Shown here one piece after another: positions 35,837 to 45,860 of a stretch of 64,000 nucleotides of DNA; the stretch's first letter is position 1; each line of letters starts with the position of its first letter. Made by a program: the position numbers and the translations under genes. The notes beneath the pieces were generated by a model, which made no database searches, had not been told where the DNA came from, and worked only from the letters and a program-made list of their open reading frames with translations. Source of the DNA: CAVQGZ01 sp942491665 (GTDB lineage: Bacteria; Actinomycetota; Actinomycetes; Jiangellales; Jiangellaceae). The stretch is from NCBI GenBank assembly GCA_942491665.1, contig CALOBR010000012.1:1-64000 (forward strand), written 5' to 3'.

Positions 35837-36792
35837 TGCCGGCTCTCGACTCGGCAGCCACGATTGGACGCCAGCTGAATGCGCTCCGGTCACAGAGTCA
35901 CGCCACATTCGAGGTGATCGTCGTTGACAACGGCTCGACCGACGACACCCTGGCCATCGTCCATTCGATCGCCGACGAGTGGCCTTCGTGCTTCGCTACG
36001 TCTCGGCAGTGCGGAGCGCGAAGGGGCTTCGCACGCCCGCAACGTCGGGGTGGGCTTGCCCGAGGGGCAGTGGTGGCCTTCTGCGACAGCGACGACCTCG
36101 TAGACACCGACTGGCTGACTCGCCTTGTGGAACCCGTAGTGCCCGGCACGATGACAACTGGAGCGCTGCGGATCGATCATGAGCGATCGGACGCCATCCT
36201 GGACAGCGTCCCCGCACCGATCAACGCCGGCGAGCACGCCGACGGCTCGAGGATGGGATTCGCCGCCACGGGCAACATGGCGATCACCCGTGCCGACTTC
36301 GAGAGGCTTCCGAGGCTTCGACGAACGTCTTCTAGCCGCCGAGGACGTCGACTTCGGCATCCGCGCTCGCAACGCCGGTGTGACCGTCCGCTTCGTGGCA
36401 GACGCCGTCGTCGACTATCGCTACGGGCACGTCCAGCGGCAATCTTCCGGCAGCGCTACCGACGCGGCCGTGCCTCGGTGCAGCTGGCCCGAATCCATCC
36501 CGGTGTGGCACGGGACGTGCCGCTGCGCCGCGTCGGCCAGAGCCTCGCGTGGCTCGGAATTCGACCGCACCTCATCGCCTACGCGGCCGGACGAGCACGC
36601 CTCTCCGCCGTCGCCGGCACCACTCTGGGCAGGCTTGACGGCAAGCTTCGTGGCGTCCCCCGGGCCGAATCTGAGTCGGTCATGCTCAGGTCAGAAGCCG
36701 GTGGCACGCGTGCCAGAGTTCCCGAGCAGATGAGCGAGGGCGATGGCGGTGGTCAGGAGACGCGCGGGACACCGGTGAACCCATTCGCGTGA
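35800..36792 (+). pseudogene. Glycosyltransferase family 2, multiply frameshifted
   Basis: The start of a GT-A enzyme is clear: APAVSVVMPALDSAATIGRQL, FEVIVVDNGSTDDTLAIV and AVVAFCDSDDLVDTDWL (DxD-type). A central piece lies in another frame (GFDERLLAAEDVDFGIRARN), preceding FVADAVVDYRYG, and the C-terminal part RQRYRRGRASVQLAR returns to the first frame. Shifts fall near 35985, 36030, 36305 and 36435. Ends by overlapping the WbsX gene. The start (TTG 35800) is arbitrary. Confidence 0.75.
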
Positions 36793-37805
36793 TTGGACTC
36801 TACCTCCCGCAATACCACCCGATCCCCGAGAACGATCGGTGGTGGGGCAAGGGCTTCACCGAGTGGACCAATGTTGCGCGTGCCCGTCCGCTCTTCCGCG
36901 GCCACGTCCAGCCACAGCTTCCTGGCCGCCTCGGCTTCTACGACCTCCGGGTTCCCGAGACCAGGGCGGCGCAGGCGGACCTCGCACACCGGGCGGGCCT
37001 TGACGGCTTCTGCTACTGGCACTACTGGTTCGGCGGCGGGTCGCGACTTCTCGAACGACCTCTCCGCGAAGTCGTGGAGTCCGGTGAACCGGAGTTCGGG
37101 TTCTGTATCGGTTGGGCCAACCAGTCGTGGACGGGGGTGTGGCATGGCGCACCCAACCGAGTCCTGATCGAGCAGCGATACCCGAGTGCTGACGATGCAG
37201 TCGCCCATTTCCAATACCTGCTGCCGATGCTGCGCGACCGGAGATACCTGACAACGAGCGACGGGTCGCCGATCATCTACGTGCAGTCGCCGAGTCTGCT
37301 ACCCACCGAGCAGCGGATCCCAGACGTCTGGCGGACGCTCGCCGTAGAGGCCGAGCTACCCGGCCTCTACCTCGTAGGAGAGCTGGTTCGCGGGTACGCG
37401 CCCGGCGACCTAGGCTTTGACGCATGGGCACAGCCCGTAGGCACTGCGTTCCCTCTCCGGCGACGGTGGCAGCGCGGGCCGGCACGGGCCTCCTATCGCG
37501 CCGTCGTCGAGGCGTACGACCTCAGTGATCCCAACGTGCACCCGACACTTCTCACCAACTGGGACAACACACCGCGCTCAGGACGCCGCGGTGTCGTGCT
37601 GACCGACCGGACCAGTGATGACTTCGTCAGCCACGCGAGGCGCGTCCTGCGTGCTGCTGCCGAGCGTCCGTCAGGTCCCCGCCTGGTGTTCGTCAAGAGC
37701 TGGAACGAGTGGGCAGAGGGGAACTACCTCGAACCCGACGCTCGTGACGGCGACCTGTACATACGTCTCCTCGCCAGCGAAGTGGAGCGAGCCCGTGGAC
37801 TTTGA
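36789..37805 (+). CDS. WbsX-family (GH99-like) glycan protein
   Basis: This 338-residue protein from GTG 36789 is intact among broken neighbours. It shows IGLYLPQYHPIPENDRWWGK, GFTEWTNVARARPLFRGH, GFCYWHYWFGGGSRLLERP and FCIGWANQSWTGVW, then VFVKSWNEWAEGNYLEPD: the hallmark blocks of WbsX proteins, which have a GH99-like TIM barrel and occur in O-antigen and capsule loci. Whether they hydrolyse or transfer is not settled. It overlaps the genes on both sides by a few bases. Confidence 0.88.
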   Translation: MIGLYLPQYHPIPENDRWWGKGFTEWTNVARARPLFRGHVQPQLPGRLGFYDLRVPETRAAQADLAHRAGLDGFCYWHYWFGGGSRLLERPLREVVESGEPEFGFCIGWANQSWTGVWHGAPNRVLIEQRYPSADDAVAHFQYLLPMLRDRRYLTTSDGSPIIYVQSPSLLPTEQRIPDVWRTLAVEAELPGLYLVGELVRGYAPGDLGFDAWAQPVGTAFPLRRRWQRGPARASYRAVVEAYDLSDPNVHPTLLTNWDNTPRSGRRGVVLTDRTSDDFVSHARRVLRAAAERPSGPRLVFVKSWNEWAEGNYLEPDARDGDLYIRLLASEVERARGL

Positions 37806-38540
37806 CGCACTCAAGTGGACCGACGATGACGAGTTCTCGATCAACGGTCGACGCTTCACGATCGGTCCTCCCGACCTCACCACGGCCGGCTCGGTCGACC
37901 GGCTCAGCCCTACAAGACTCGCCAGATAATCGAGCGCTACGCAGCACTGTCAGAGCGCTTCGCTCTGCCGGAGCCGCTCGTTCTCATCGAGCTAGGGATC
38001 TACCGCGGAGGGAGCATGGTGTTCTGGAATGAGGTCGCTCTGCCCAGGGCGCGGCGGCATCGACTACACCGCCGATCCGCGGATCGACGCCTTCGACGAC
38101 CCCGCGCCACCCACGGCGTCCACCCCCACTGGGGCGTCGACCATGCCGACGTGGGGCGATCAGCCACATCCTAGACAGCTACGGATCGCCGCCCTCAGCC
38201 TTGTGATCGACGGCGCCCCGCACTAGCTCGCGTCCACCATCGCGAGCTTCGACATCCTCTTCCACAACTAGTCACCTGGCGGGCTGTACGTAATCGAGGT
38301 GACTTGGCCTGGCCGTGGCCGACGCAGACCTCCTCGCCGCCAACCCAAATGGCGGCCAGCGTCCGGAACCTGGCCTCCATCGCCCCGAGCCTGCACAGCA
38401 TGCTGTCGGAGCATCCCGAGTCCGTCGACAGCTGATCAGTGTCGACACCCGGACTTCGTGGTCGCACGATGCGGTCCTGGACCAACTGACACCGCGCCTG
38501 AGCGAAGTTCCGAGCCGTACATGGGAACGAGACGCCAAGC
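37795..38540 (+). pseudogene. CmcI/cephalosporin-hydroxylase-like methyltransferase, decayed
   Basis: Starting at GTG 37795 (VDFDALKWTDDDEFSINGRR), then in a shifted frame ERYAALSERFALPEPLVLIE and LGIYRGGSMVFWNEVALP (SAM-binding GxxxGGS), DYTADPRIDAF, VHPHWGVD, ILDSYGSPP, a VIDDASH-like VIDGAPH, GGLYVIE and finally HPDFVVARCGPGP. The order matches small Rossmann methyltransferases of polysaccharide loci. At least four shifts and in-frame stops (near 37929 and 38226) make it nonfunctional as written. Confidence 0.6.
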
Positions 38541-38589
38541 GCCGACGCCGCATCGCGGGCCTTCGGAGGCCGGCTGGAGGTGGGGCTGA

Positions 38590-38830
38590 TGACGCCGGCG
38601 TCCACTTGGGAGCGGGCAGTTCGGATGCGTCGCACAGATCCCATCGCCCTCTCGTTGCCACCACGCCCAGTGTGCCTGCACACGCCGGGCAAGGTCGGTT
38701 CGATGACCCTCTGGCGAACGGTCGAGGCCGCCACCGACCGTCCCACCGTCCATTTCCAGACGGTCCACCCGGGGATACCAGTCGGCAGTCCGAGCGCCCG
38801 GTCGGCTCACGACCGAGCAGACCATCGGCC
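38590..38830 (+). pseudogene. N-terminal fragment of a second NKWYS/sulfotransferase-like gene
   Basis: One frame reads ALSLPPRPVCLHTPGKVGSM and TLWRTVEAATDRPTVHFQTV. The THTPGKVGSxTL-type motif is the expected N-terminal phosphosulfate-binding loop of the family whose C-terminal part is at 35.3 kb. No continuation is found downstream, where an acetyltransferase gene begins by 39029. Confidence 0.45.
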
Positions 38831-39028
38831 GCCTCGTCGGCCCTCGACGGCCAGGCTTCGCCGGTCAGGATCGCGGGGCTGACGTCGCGATGCGGTTCGC
38901 CGCACGGTCGGTGGGGTCACAACGCGGCTGGCGACCGGGACCTACCGACGTAGGCAGCGGTACGTCGTGCACGACGCCAGGCGTGACGATGTCGTCGTCG
39001 GCGAGGACGCAACCCCCGGGTTGCCGGC

Positions 39029-39604
39029 TTGGATGAGGTCTCGTTCGAGGGCAGCAACCGGGTGGTCACGATGACGCGCTTCGTCGGACGGGTAGCGATC
39101 GGACGGGGCACCACAATCCACCGCGCCGGCTTCTTGTCTGGACCGATCGAGATCGGCCGCTACTGCCAGTTCGCGCCGTTCGTAGCGCTGCACACCTCCC
39201 GGCATCCGATCGACCATCTGGCGATCAACACCACCCCTCTCCTCTTGGACGCGGTGATGGCCTCGGCCGTCGCCACCGACCCCATCAGCGTGGGGAGTGA
39301 CGTGTGGATCGGCCATGGTGCGATTGTCCTGCCCGGAGTGACGATCGGGCATGGTGCCGTCGTCGGTGCCGGAGCCGTGCTCACCAGCCTGCTCGGCCCC
39401 TACGACATCGCGGTCGGGAATCCGGCGCGCGTAGTGGGACGCCGATTCGGCGATGAGGTTGTCGAGGCGCTGATGCGGTTGGGGTGGTGGGACCGGGACC
39501 GCGACCAGCTCGAGCGGATCCGCGAGATCTTCACCCGACCACTCGCTCACGACCCGTCCGCGGCGGCACGGATCGAGGATGCGATCGAGCGGTTGAGCCG
39601 CTAG
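39029..39604 (+). CDS. Left-handed beta-helix O-acetyltransferase (CatB/WcaF-like)
   Basis: Up to 191 residues from TTG 39029; ATG 39072 is an alternative. Hexapeptide repeats are obvious (VGRVAIGRGTTIHRAGFLSG, PISVGSDVWIGHGAIVLPG, VTIGHGAVVGAGAVLTS), with LHTSRHPIDHL carrying the catalytic-type histidine and GNPARVVGRRF closing the coil. The C-terminal helix LMRLGWWDRDRDQLERI is typical of sugar O-acetyltransferases. The 5' end may be damaged, since the family usually begins further upstream. Confidence 0.8.
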   Translation: MDEVSFEGSNRVVTMTRFVGRVAIGRGTTIHRAGFLSGPIEIGRYCQFAPFVALHTSRHPIDHLAINTTPLLLDAVMASAVATDPISVGSDVWIGHGAIVLPGVTIGHGAVVGAGAVLTSLLGPYDIAVGNPARVVGRRFGDEVVEALMRLGWWDRDRDQLERIREIFTRPLAHDPSAAARIEDAIERLSR

Positions 39605-39648
39605 GCGTTCTGTCGGCCGCGCGCGAGTAGGCAGATAATTTGACTAGC

Positions 39649-40495
39649 GTGACCACCATGCGAGATGCGCCAGCCGAACTGTACCTGTCACTGCTGAAGC
39701 GGGTGCTGACACGAGAACTCTTTCTCGGAAACGACGAGCAAGCAGTCATTCAGCGCCCCGTGCACGCCGAGAACTGGAAGCGCTGGATTGTCGATCCAGC
39801 GCAGCGCCTTCTAGGGCAGCGTGGCTACACCATCACTCATCAGACGCGGACGTCCGCTGCGCGATCTCCGATCCGCCGGGCTGGATTGGCCAGCGCAGGC
39901 CGAAACGATGATCGGTTCGGCACGGCTCGACAACCTGCACGACGGTCTCCGGACGGTTCTCGCCGACGGTGTCCCTGGCGACCTCATGGAGACCGGCGTG
40001 TGGCGTGGGGGGGCGGTGATCTTCATGCGCGCGGCACTGGCCGCCTACGGCGACGAGGAACGGCTGGTATGGGCAGCAGACTCCTTTCAGGGGCTCCCCA
40101 CGGCGGTCCACGCGCTGGACGTTCCCGACGACCTTTCGGGCCATGACGAACTAGCCGTGTCACTCGACGACGTAAAGGCCAACTTCGAGCGCTATGACCT
40201 ACTTGACGAGCGCGTCCGCTTCGTCGTCGGCTGGTTCTCAGACACGCTGGCCACGATCGAGGCCGATCGGCTCGCCCTGCTGTGGCTGGACGGCGACTAC
40301 TACGAGTCGACCCGTGACGCGCTGACCGCCTTGTACCCGAAGGTCAGTTCGGGCGGATACGTCATCGTTGATGACTACGGGCAGATCGCCGGATGCCGCG
40401 CCGCCGTTGACGAGTACCGGGCCGCCCACCAGATCGCTGAACCGATCGTGCCGATCGACCACTCCGGGATCTTCTGGCGGCGCAATAACGAGTAG
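39649..40495 (+). pseudogene. TylF/MycF-family O-methyltransferase, one frameshift
   Basis: The first frame gives RDAPAELYLSLLKRVLTREL, a conserved N-terminal lid. After a shift near 39835 the second gives ETMIGSARLDNLHDGLRTVL, GDLMETGVWRGGAVIFMRA (SAM site), VWAADSFQGLP and LLWLDGDYYESTRDALTALY with metal-binding aspartates, then VIVDDYGQIAGCRAAVDEY. This is a complete macrocin O-methyltransferase family member that methylates sugar hydroxyls. Ends at 40495. The second frame alone would be a partial protein. Confidence 0.82.
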
Positions 40496-40508
40496 GCGAG
40501 TGCAGGGC

Positions 40509-41443
40509 TCACGCGCGGCGCTCGATCGTCAGGTATAGGAAAGGCTGCAGGTAGTCGCGCGGGAGGTCCGGGGCGGCTCCGTGGAGAATGGATTCGTAGC
40601 GACCAGCGGTGGAGAGCCGCCACCCGGCCCTGCGAATCAAAGAGCGTCGTCGACGGTCAAGTTGCATCGACGACACGACCGCGTTGCGTGCCGACGTCCC
40701 CAGAGCGACATCGAACTCGTGGTAGTTGAAGCCGCGGCCGCGCCAAGAGGAACTTCGTCGAACCGGTCCAGGTCCGGATCCCCGTATCGGTCGCCGAACC
40801 CTTCTCGAGCACTGTCTCCCGCGGTGAGGTAGGCGAGTTCGTCGGGTAGCCACAGGTAGAACGGAAGGCGCGACGTGTGGGAGTCGACGTACCACTAGCC
40901 GGTTCGGGGTCTCGATCAGCGTCAGCAATCCGCCCTGGGCCCAAGCATCGACCACGCAGCCCTCACGGCGCGGCTAAGACGCTCGGACAGCGTCATGTGC
41001 TCGAGCGAGGCCCAGAAGATGACCTGTCCGTAGCGGGCTTCTGGCAGCACACGGTCGACCTCAGCGGCGTTGGCCGTGATGAATTCGGCGTCCAAGCCCA
41101 CAGTGACCAGGCGCCGTCGCGCCGACGACAGAATCTGCTCGTCCACGTCGACCGCCGTCACCCGAGCTCCCTGCTCCGCCAGGGCGAGCGTGGACGCGCC
41201 GGGGCCGCACCCGATTTCCAGTATCCGGCGATCGGCGAGCGGAGCAGTCCGGTCGAGCCACGGAATGATGTGGCGTCGGTCGCGATCGAGCCGGTCGGTG
41301 AAGGTGCCGTTCTCCAGGTCGCTCGCGCCAGGGGGCGAAGGCACAGCGGAAACCCAGCGGTCCCTGAGCCGCCGCGGCACGTGCGCGGCCTCACGGCGAG
41401 CGAGCGTCAGGGCCTGTCCAAGGCTGGCGGGGTCAATCAGCAT
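40509..41443 (-). pseudogene. SAM-dependent methyltransferase (duplication copy A), frameshifted
   Basis: From ATG 41443 the frame reads SLGQALTLARREAAHVPRRL, DLENGTFTDRLDRDRRHIIP, ILEIGCGPGASTLALAEQGA (SAM motif I) and VTAVDVDEQILSSARRRL, continuing to SLEHMTLSERL. The C-terminal part (LIETPNRLVV, then NYHEFDVALGTSARNAVVSS) lies in other frames after shifts near 40940, 40880 and 40740. A second, truncated copy lies 3.0 kb downstream at 44.0-44.4 kb. Confidence 0.75.
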
Positions 41444-41735
41444 GCGCTGACATGGATCGGGCGTCGGTTCGACCTGGGACTGACGACGCGACACCCTGCA
41501 AGAGCGGGGTACCACCCGGACGCGCGAGCCATGTCTCGATGCTAATCCATGCCCTCAACCGCCTGAGCACGGCAGCGTCCCCGATCAGCCGGACACCGAC
41601 GGGTCACGCCCGGCTACGCGCCAGTTCTGGGCTCGGCTAGCGTGCCCGGGTGGAACGTGCCTCGGCCGCAGCGCTCGACTCGCCCGGGTGGCCAACCAGA
41701 ACGTGGGCCACCCGGGGGAGAACGTGAAGGACGCG

Positions 41736-41905
41736 AGCGCTCACGTCCGCCCTAGTGAGGTGTCGGTGGTCTCATGCCTTGGATCTCGAGCGTGGTGCGC
41801 AGCGATGCGTCCAGGCGCTGCGACAGCAGTTCGAGGGTGGGCGCTACCACCATCAGGTGCTGACGCTTTTCGAATCCACCGCCGATGTGGCCCACGCAGA
41901 CGCGA
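41736..41905 (+). pseudogene. GT4 N-terminal fragment (duplication copy A)
   Basis: A frame reading LDLERGAQRCVQALRQQFEG then YHHQVLTLFESTADVAHAD matches the start of the glycosyltransferase at 44750 (LDLERGAQRYVQALRQHAEG). The match stops at about 41905, after which unrelated sequence follows, so only about 55 codons survive. Confidence 0.75.
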
Positions 41906-42160
41906 CTCAACATGCCGCGCATGAACGCCCGATCCGCGATGTCGCCCCCGACAACCTCCGAGACTGGTCGGTGGACAAACCAATACCTGGCCTCTGCGAG
42001 CTCTCCCACATCAGCCTCATCCACCTTGGTGTGCGGCTGAGCGTCGGCTGCTGAGCTTCGCCAGCCACGCCCGCTGTTTCGGCCGCATGGGCGTGTGTGT
42101 CCTGCCGGTCGGGCCCGCCGTCTCCTGGGTTTGTCAGGACGTCGGGCCGGGGATCGCTGT
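41906..42160. other. Junction sequence of unknown origin
   Basis: The 255 bases between the glycosyltransferase fragment and the IS256-type fragment show no recognised motif on either strand. It probably contains the break point of the duplication and the former end of the insertion sequence. I found no clear inverted repeat. Confidence 0.35.
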
Positions 42161-42601
42161 TCAGACGGTCATGACAGCGGTCCAGAGCCGCTGCCAGTGC
42201 CGCTCCCAGGGCCACCGCCCTCGTTGAACCTGACCAGCCGGCGCACATGCTTGGGGCAGGACCGCGGGCTCGAAGCTGCCCGCCCGGTCCCGCGGCACGT
42301 CGATGCGCACCTGCCCGATGTCGGTGCGCACCGTCTTCGGTGTCGTCCCGTTCCGCGCGTTGCCGCCTGGTCGTGGGTCGCCGTGCTCGTAGCCCAGGTG
42401 GTCCGTCAGCTCCGCGGCCAGCGCGGTCTCCAGCACCCGCTTGGTCAACCCGCCGAGCAGCCCACCCGGCCCGGTCAGGGCGACCCCGTCGGTGCAGGTC
42501 TGGGCCACCAGCCGGTCGGCCACCGGGTCCAGCTCGTCACGGTCCGTCGACGATGCTGTCGTCGTTGCCGTCCGAGTCGGTAGGAAGTCATGCGTGAGCA
42601 T
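42161..42601 (-). mobile_element. IS256-type transposase N-terminal fragment
   Basis: From ATG 42601, the frame encodes GGLTKRVLETALAAELTDHL, GYEHGDPRPGGNARNG and TVRTDIGQVRIDVPRDRAGS with FEPAVLP: the N-terminal DNA-binding part of mutator/IS256 transposases. The family continuation (PKHVRRLVRFNEG) is in the neighbouring frame at about 42245, then homology stops. The catalytic DDE domain is absent. It sits between the two copies of a 0.86-kb duplication, and differs in sequence from the IS256-type transposase at 55 kb. Confidence 0.8.
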
Positions 42602-42693
42602 TCCCGCACCACGGCCCCAAGCCGTGGAGGTCACGCCGACCCATCCACAAAGAATCCGGCAGGCCCGGTCATGATCATGCTTGCCGGGTTGGA

Positions 42694-43627
42694 CTAACTC
42701 CGTCGAAAATGTACCAGGGTGCCCAGCGGACGATGGATGCGGTGCCATACGGCTGAAGCGATGAAACGAGCTCGTTCCAGCGAGTCGAGGTAGACGCGAA
42801 GGGGGAACTGGAACTCATCGAACGGTCCGGCGCCAGTCACCAGCGTGACGAGTGAGGAGTGATCAACAGTTGATGTACCGAGTGGTGCGACTGCGTTCAG
42901 GGACCGGGCACATCCTTTGGGTGCGCTCCAATCGGGTGAATCCAGCAAGGTACGGACCCCGGTGCCGTTAGGAACGTTGATGCGCAAGAGACTCCCGGCC
43001 GGAGGCAGTTCGAGAGCCGGGACACGACAGCCCCGGGGTCAGCAAGGTGCTCGAAGACTTGTTCGGTGTTGATGAAGTCGAACTGCCTGCTTGGGAGGTC
43101 TGGCCAGAGAACCACCTCGTGTCCCCTGGTGTTGGTTGAATCCCCTTTGTTGGCTGAAAGCTCAGCGACAGCGGTCTGGCATCCGTAGGCGGACGCCATA
43201 TCAAGCCACAGCCCCCAACCTCCCCCGAAATCGAGGACAGATACTTCAGTTGGGTGCCGGTCGAAGTACTTGAGCACGTGTTCGATCTGAGAGGCGTAGG
43301 AACGCCTCACGTCAAGGCCTCGGCTAGCCTGAGTGAAGTCGAGATTCCCGAGCACAACGTCGCTGTAGAGCACCTCGAGCGAGGCTGAGTCCAGGACGTC
43401 CCCTTCCAGTACAACAACCCGCACCGCGGGCAATCGACTAGGACGTAGCGACCGCGGCCAAGGCCTTCAGGGTCGAGGCGGCCCCCGTAGAAGTCGAGCA
43501 GGTACTCCGCGACCGGCCCCTGGCCATGGAAAGGAAGGTCGAGTAGGACGCTCCCACCGACCGTCGAGCATCCAGGACAGCCAGCCCTCGTCACAAAGGT
43601 CAGGTATCCGCGTGTTGGCGAGCTCAT
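42694..43627 (-). pseudogene. Zinc-ribbon plus SAM methyltransferase, frameshifted
   Basis: The N-terminal frame has RAGCPGCSTVGG and DCPRCGLLYW, a paired CxxC zinc-binding module. The second frame has ILHVLKYF-like HVLKYFDRHPTEVSVLDFGG and GWGLWLDMASAYG (SAM site), INTEQVFEHLADPGAVVSRL, and the third LRINVPNGTGVRTLLDSPDW to the stop at 42694. Order and content fit C-methyltransferase-like proteins of sugar loci. Shifts fall near 43415 and 42970. Confidence 0.72.
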
Positions 43628-44043
43628 CGGGCGCATCTTGTCGAGGGCAGCAACACGCCGTGAGCCCAGGCGTTCCATCGAGCCGCATCAGCCATGGGCT
43701 GTCCGTCCTTTCACGGCGCCCACGCGAAGCCGTCCACTGCTGCCTCACGCTCGAGTCGGGTCCGGGCGGCAGGTGCCGGGAGTCGTCCATGGCTGCGATT
43801 CGTGCCCACCGGGAGCCGGCGCCTGCGCTAATGGTGGATTCGGCCGCCTCGATGGCGGCGGTTCGGTCCCCTGCCTTGCATCGATGACCGGTGGAAACGA
43901 TCGCCAGGGCAATCGCATCACCCAGGAGATCCTCGATGTCTACAACGGCGGACATCTTCGCAATTGCCCTTGCGGATACGTGCGTGCCGGTGGCTTCGGA
44001 AAGCGCCCTTGCTCCAGAGTGCGGGTGACCGGTCCAGGCGCGA
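43628..44043. other. Unassigned, no gene supported
   Basis: About 415 bases upstream of the zinc-ribbon methyltransferase. A minus-strand frame contains MSAVVDIEDLLGDAIALAIV but no family is recognised. Homology with the duplication copy at 41 kb begins only at about 44044. It probably holds the left break point of the duplicated segment. Confidence 0.35.
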
Positions 44044-44443
44044 GGGCAGCACACGGTCGACCTCAGCGGCGTTGGCCGAGATGAACTCAGCGTCCAAGCC
44101 CACAGTGACCAGGCGTTGTCGTGCCGACGCCAGAATCTGCTCGTCCAGGTCAACCGCAGTCACTCCGAGCACCCTGCTCTGTCATCGCGAGCGTGGACGC
44201 TCCGGGGCCGCACCCGACTTCCAGTATCCGGCGATCAGCGAGCGGAGCAGTCCGGTCGAGCCACGGAACGATGTGGAGTCGGTCGCGATCGAGCCGGTCG
44301 GTGAAGGTGCCGTTCTCCAGGTCGCTCGCGCTAGCAAGTGGGGGCACGCTCGAGACCCACCGATCTCGGAGCCGCTGAGGCACCTGGGCGGCCTCGCGGT
44401 GAGCAAGCCAGGCGCGCCCAAGGCTGGCGGGGTCAACCCTCGA
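44044..44443 (-). pseudogene. Truncated methyltransferase (duplication copy B)
   Basis: This copy of the gene at 40.5-41.4 kb keeps DPASLGRAWLAHREAAQVPQ, DLENGTFTDRLDRDRLHIVP, ILEVGCGPGASTLAMTEQGA, and in a shifted frame VDLDEQILASARQRLVTVGL and FISANAAEVDRVLP, then ends abruptly. The start codon position of copy A reads CTC here. The C-terminal third is missing. Nucleotide identity to copy A is obvious over long runs, for example from 44284 onward against 41281 onward. Confidence 0.8.
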
Positions 44444-44749
44444 CGCGTCGGAGTCGACAGGCCATCGCACCGACCTGTGTCCTTGCACGCGAGACCCCGC
44501 AAGATCAGGTCCGTCCATGGGCGCGCGAGCCATCGCTGGATGCTAGACCATGCCCGTGCTGGCCGACTGCGGCAGCGCCTCACCCTCGCGTCGATTCTTC
44601 CCAAAGACCGTCGACAAGCATCATTCGTCAGTCGGATAGCGTGCCCGGATGGGACGTGTGCTGGAGTCGGCGCTCGGGCGGCCAGGGGGGAACCCGACCA
44701 GGATTGGTGCGACAACGCGACGGCCTCTTGATCCATCGCCGGGTGCGAC

Positions 44750-45848
44750 GTGAGCGCACGCGTCCTTCACGTCCTCCCCCTAGATCTCGAGCGTGGAGCC
44801 CAGCGGTACGTACAGGCGCTACGCCAGCATGCCGAGGGGCGACCCCACCACCATCGAGTGTTGACGCTCTTCGCATCCACCGCCGAAGTGGCCAACGCGG
44901 ACGTCCGACTCGACATGTCACGAGCAACGGCGTCGGCGTTCGGCTTCGACCCGCGCGTGGCCTGGCAGCTTCGCCGGGCGCTGCGCCAGCTTGCACCGCA
45001 TGTCGTGGTTGCCCACGGGAGCGAGCCACTCAAATACGTCACCGCTGCTCGCTGGCGGGGCCCGCTCGCCTACTACAAGATCGGTGTAGCCAACCTGGAC
45101 GACGCGCCTGTGCGCCGACGGATCCACCGCGCCCTGCTCACGACGCCCGATCTTGTGCTTGCCGTCAGCGAGGACTGCCGCGACGAAGCGGAGGGGATGT
45201 TCGGCGTGCCCGCCGACAGGCTTCGGGTGGTCCCCAATGCCCGCGACCCATGGGTGTATGCCCCGCCGAGCGAACCTCATCGCCGCGACGTTGCCCGACT
45301 CATCTTCGTGGGTCACCTGAACGACGCCAAGCGTCCGTTGGATTTTGTCAGCTCAGTGAGGCGTCTGCGCTCACACGACGTTCCGGTTCGCGGGGTTGTC
45401 ATTGGCGGCGGGGCCGCCGGCGCAGGTTCAGACGATGGCCGTGGGCGCCGATGTCGACATCCTCGGAGCACGCGACGACGTCCCGGTCTTTCTTGGGGAC
45501 TCAGACATTCTCGTGTTCACGAGTGTGCCAACGCGAAGTGATGCCCGAGTCCTGATCGAGGCAGGACTGAGCGGAGTGCCCGTCGTCGCCACGGACGTTC
45601 CTGGCGCCAGAGATGTCATCGAGCACGGTGCGATTGGCCACATCGTCCCAGCGGATAGGCCGGAAGAGGCAGACCACTTCGTCACAGCCCTTGTCGGGAA
45701 TCGCACTCTGCGGGAGGACATGGGCCGAGCTGCCCGAGAGCGCTGCGAGCGCGACTTCTCTCTTGAGGCCAGTGTTGCGCTGTGGGAGTCGGTCATCGAC
45801 GAGCTCGTCCAAGGCCACCACCCGCAGTCGCTGGTCGAGCGCGCCTGA
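44750..45848 (+). pseudogene. Glycosyltransferase family 4 (duplication copy B), one frameshift
   Basis: From GTG 44750 the protein begins RVLHVLPLDLERGAQRYVQA and proceeds through VVVAHGSEPLKYVTAARW, LAVSEDCRDEAEGMFGVPA and RLIFVGHLNDAKRPLDFV. After a shift near 45410 it continues VDILGARDDVPVFLGDSDIL and SDARVLIEAGLSGVPVVATD (E-x7-E region) to the stop at 45848. Apart from the single shift it is a full-length GT-B enzyme of about 365 residues. Its first 55 codons are repeated in copy A at 41.7 kb. Confidence 0.82.
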
Positions 45849-45860
45849 GCGACACCGCCA

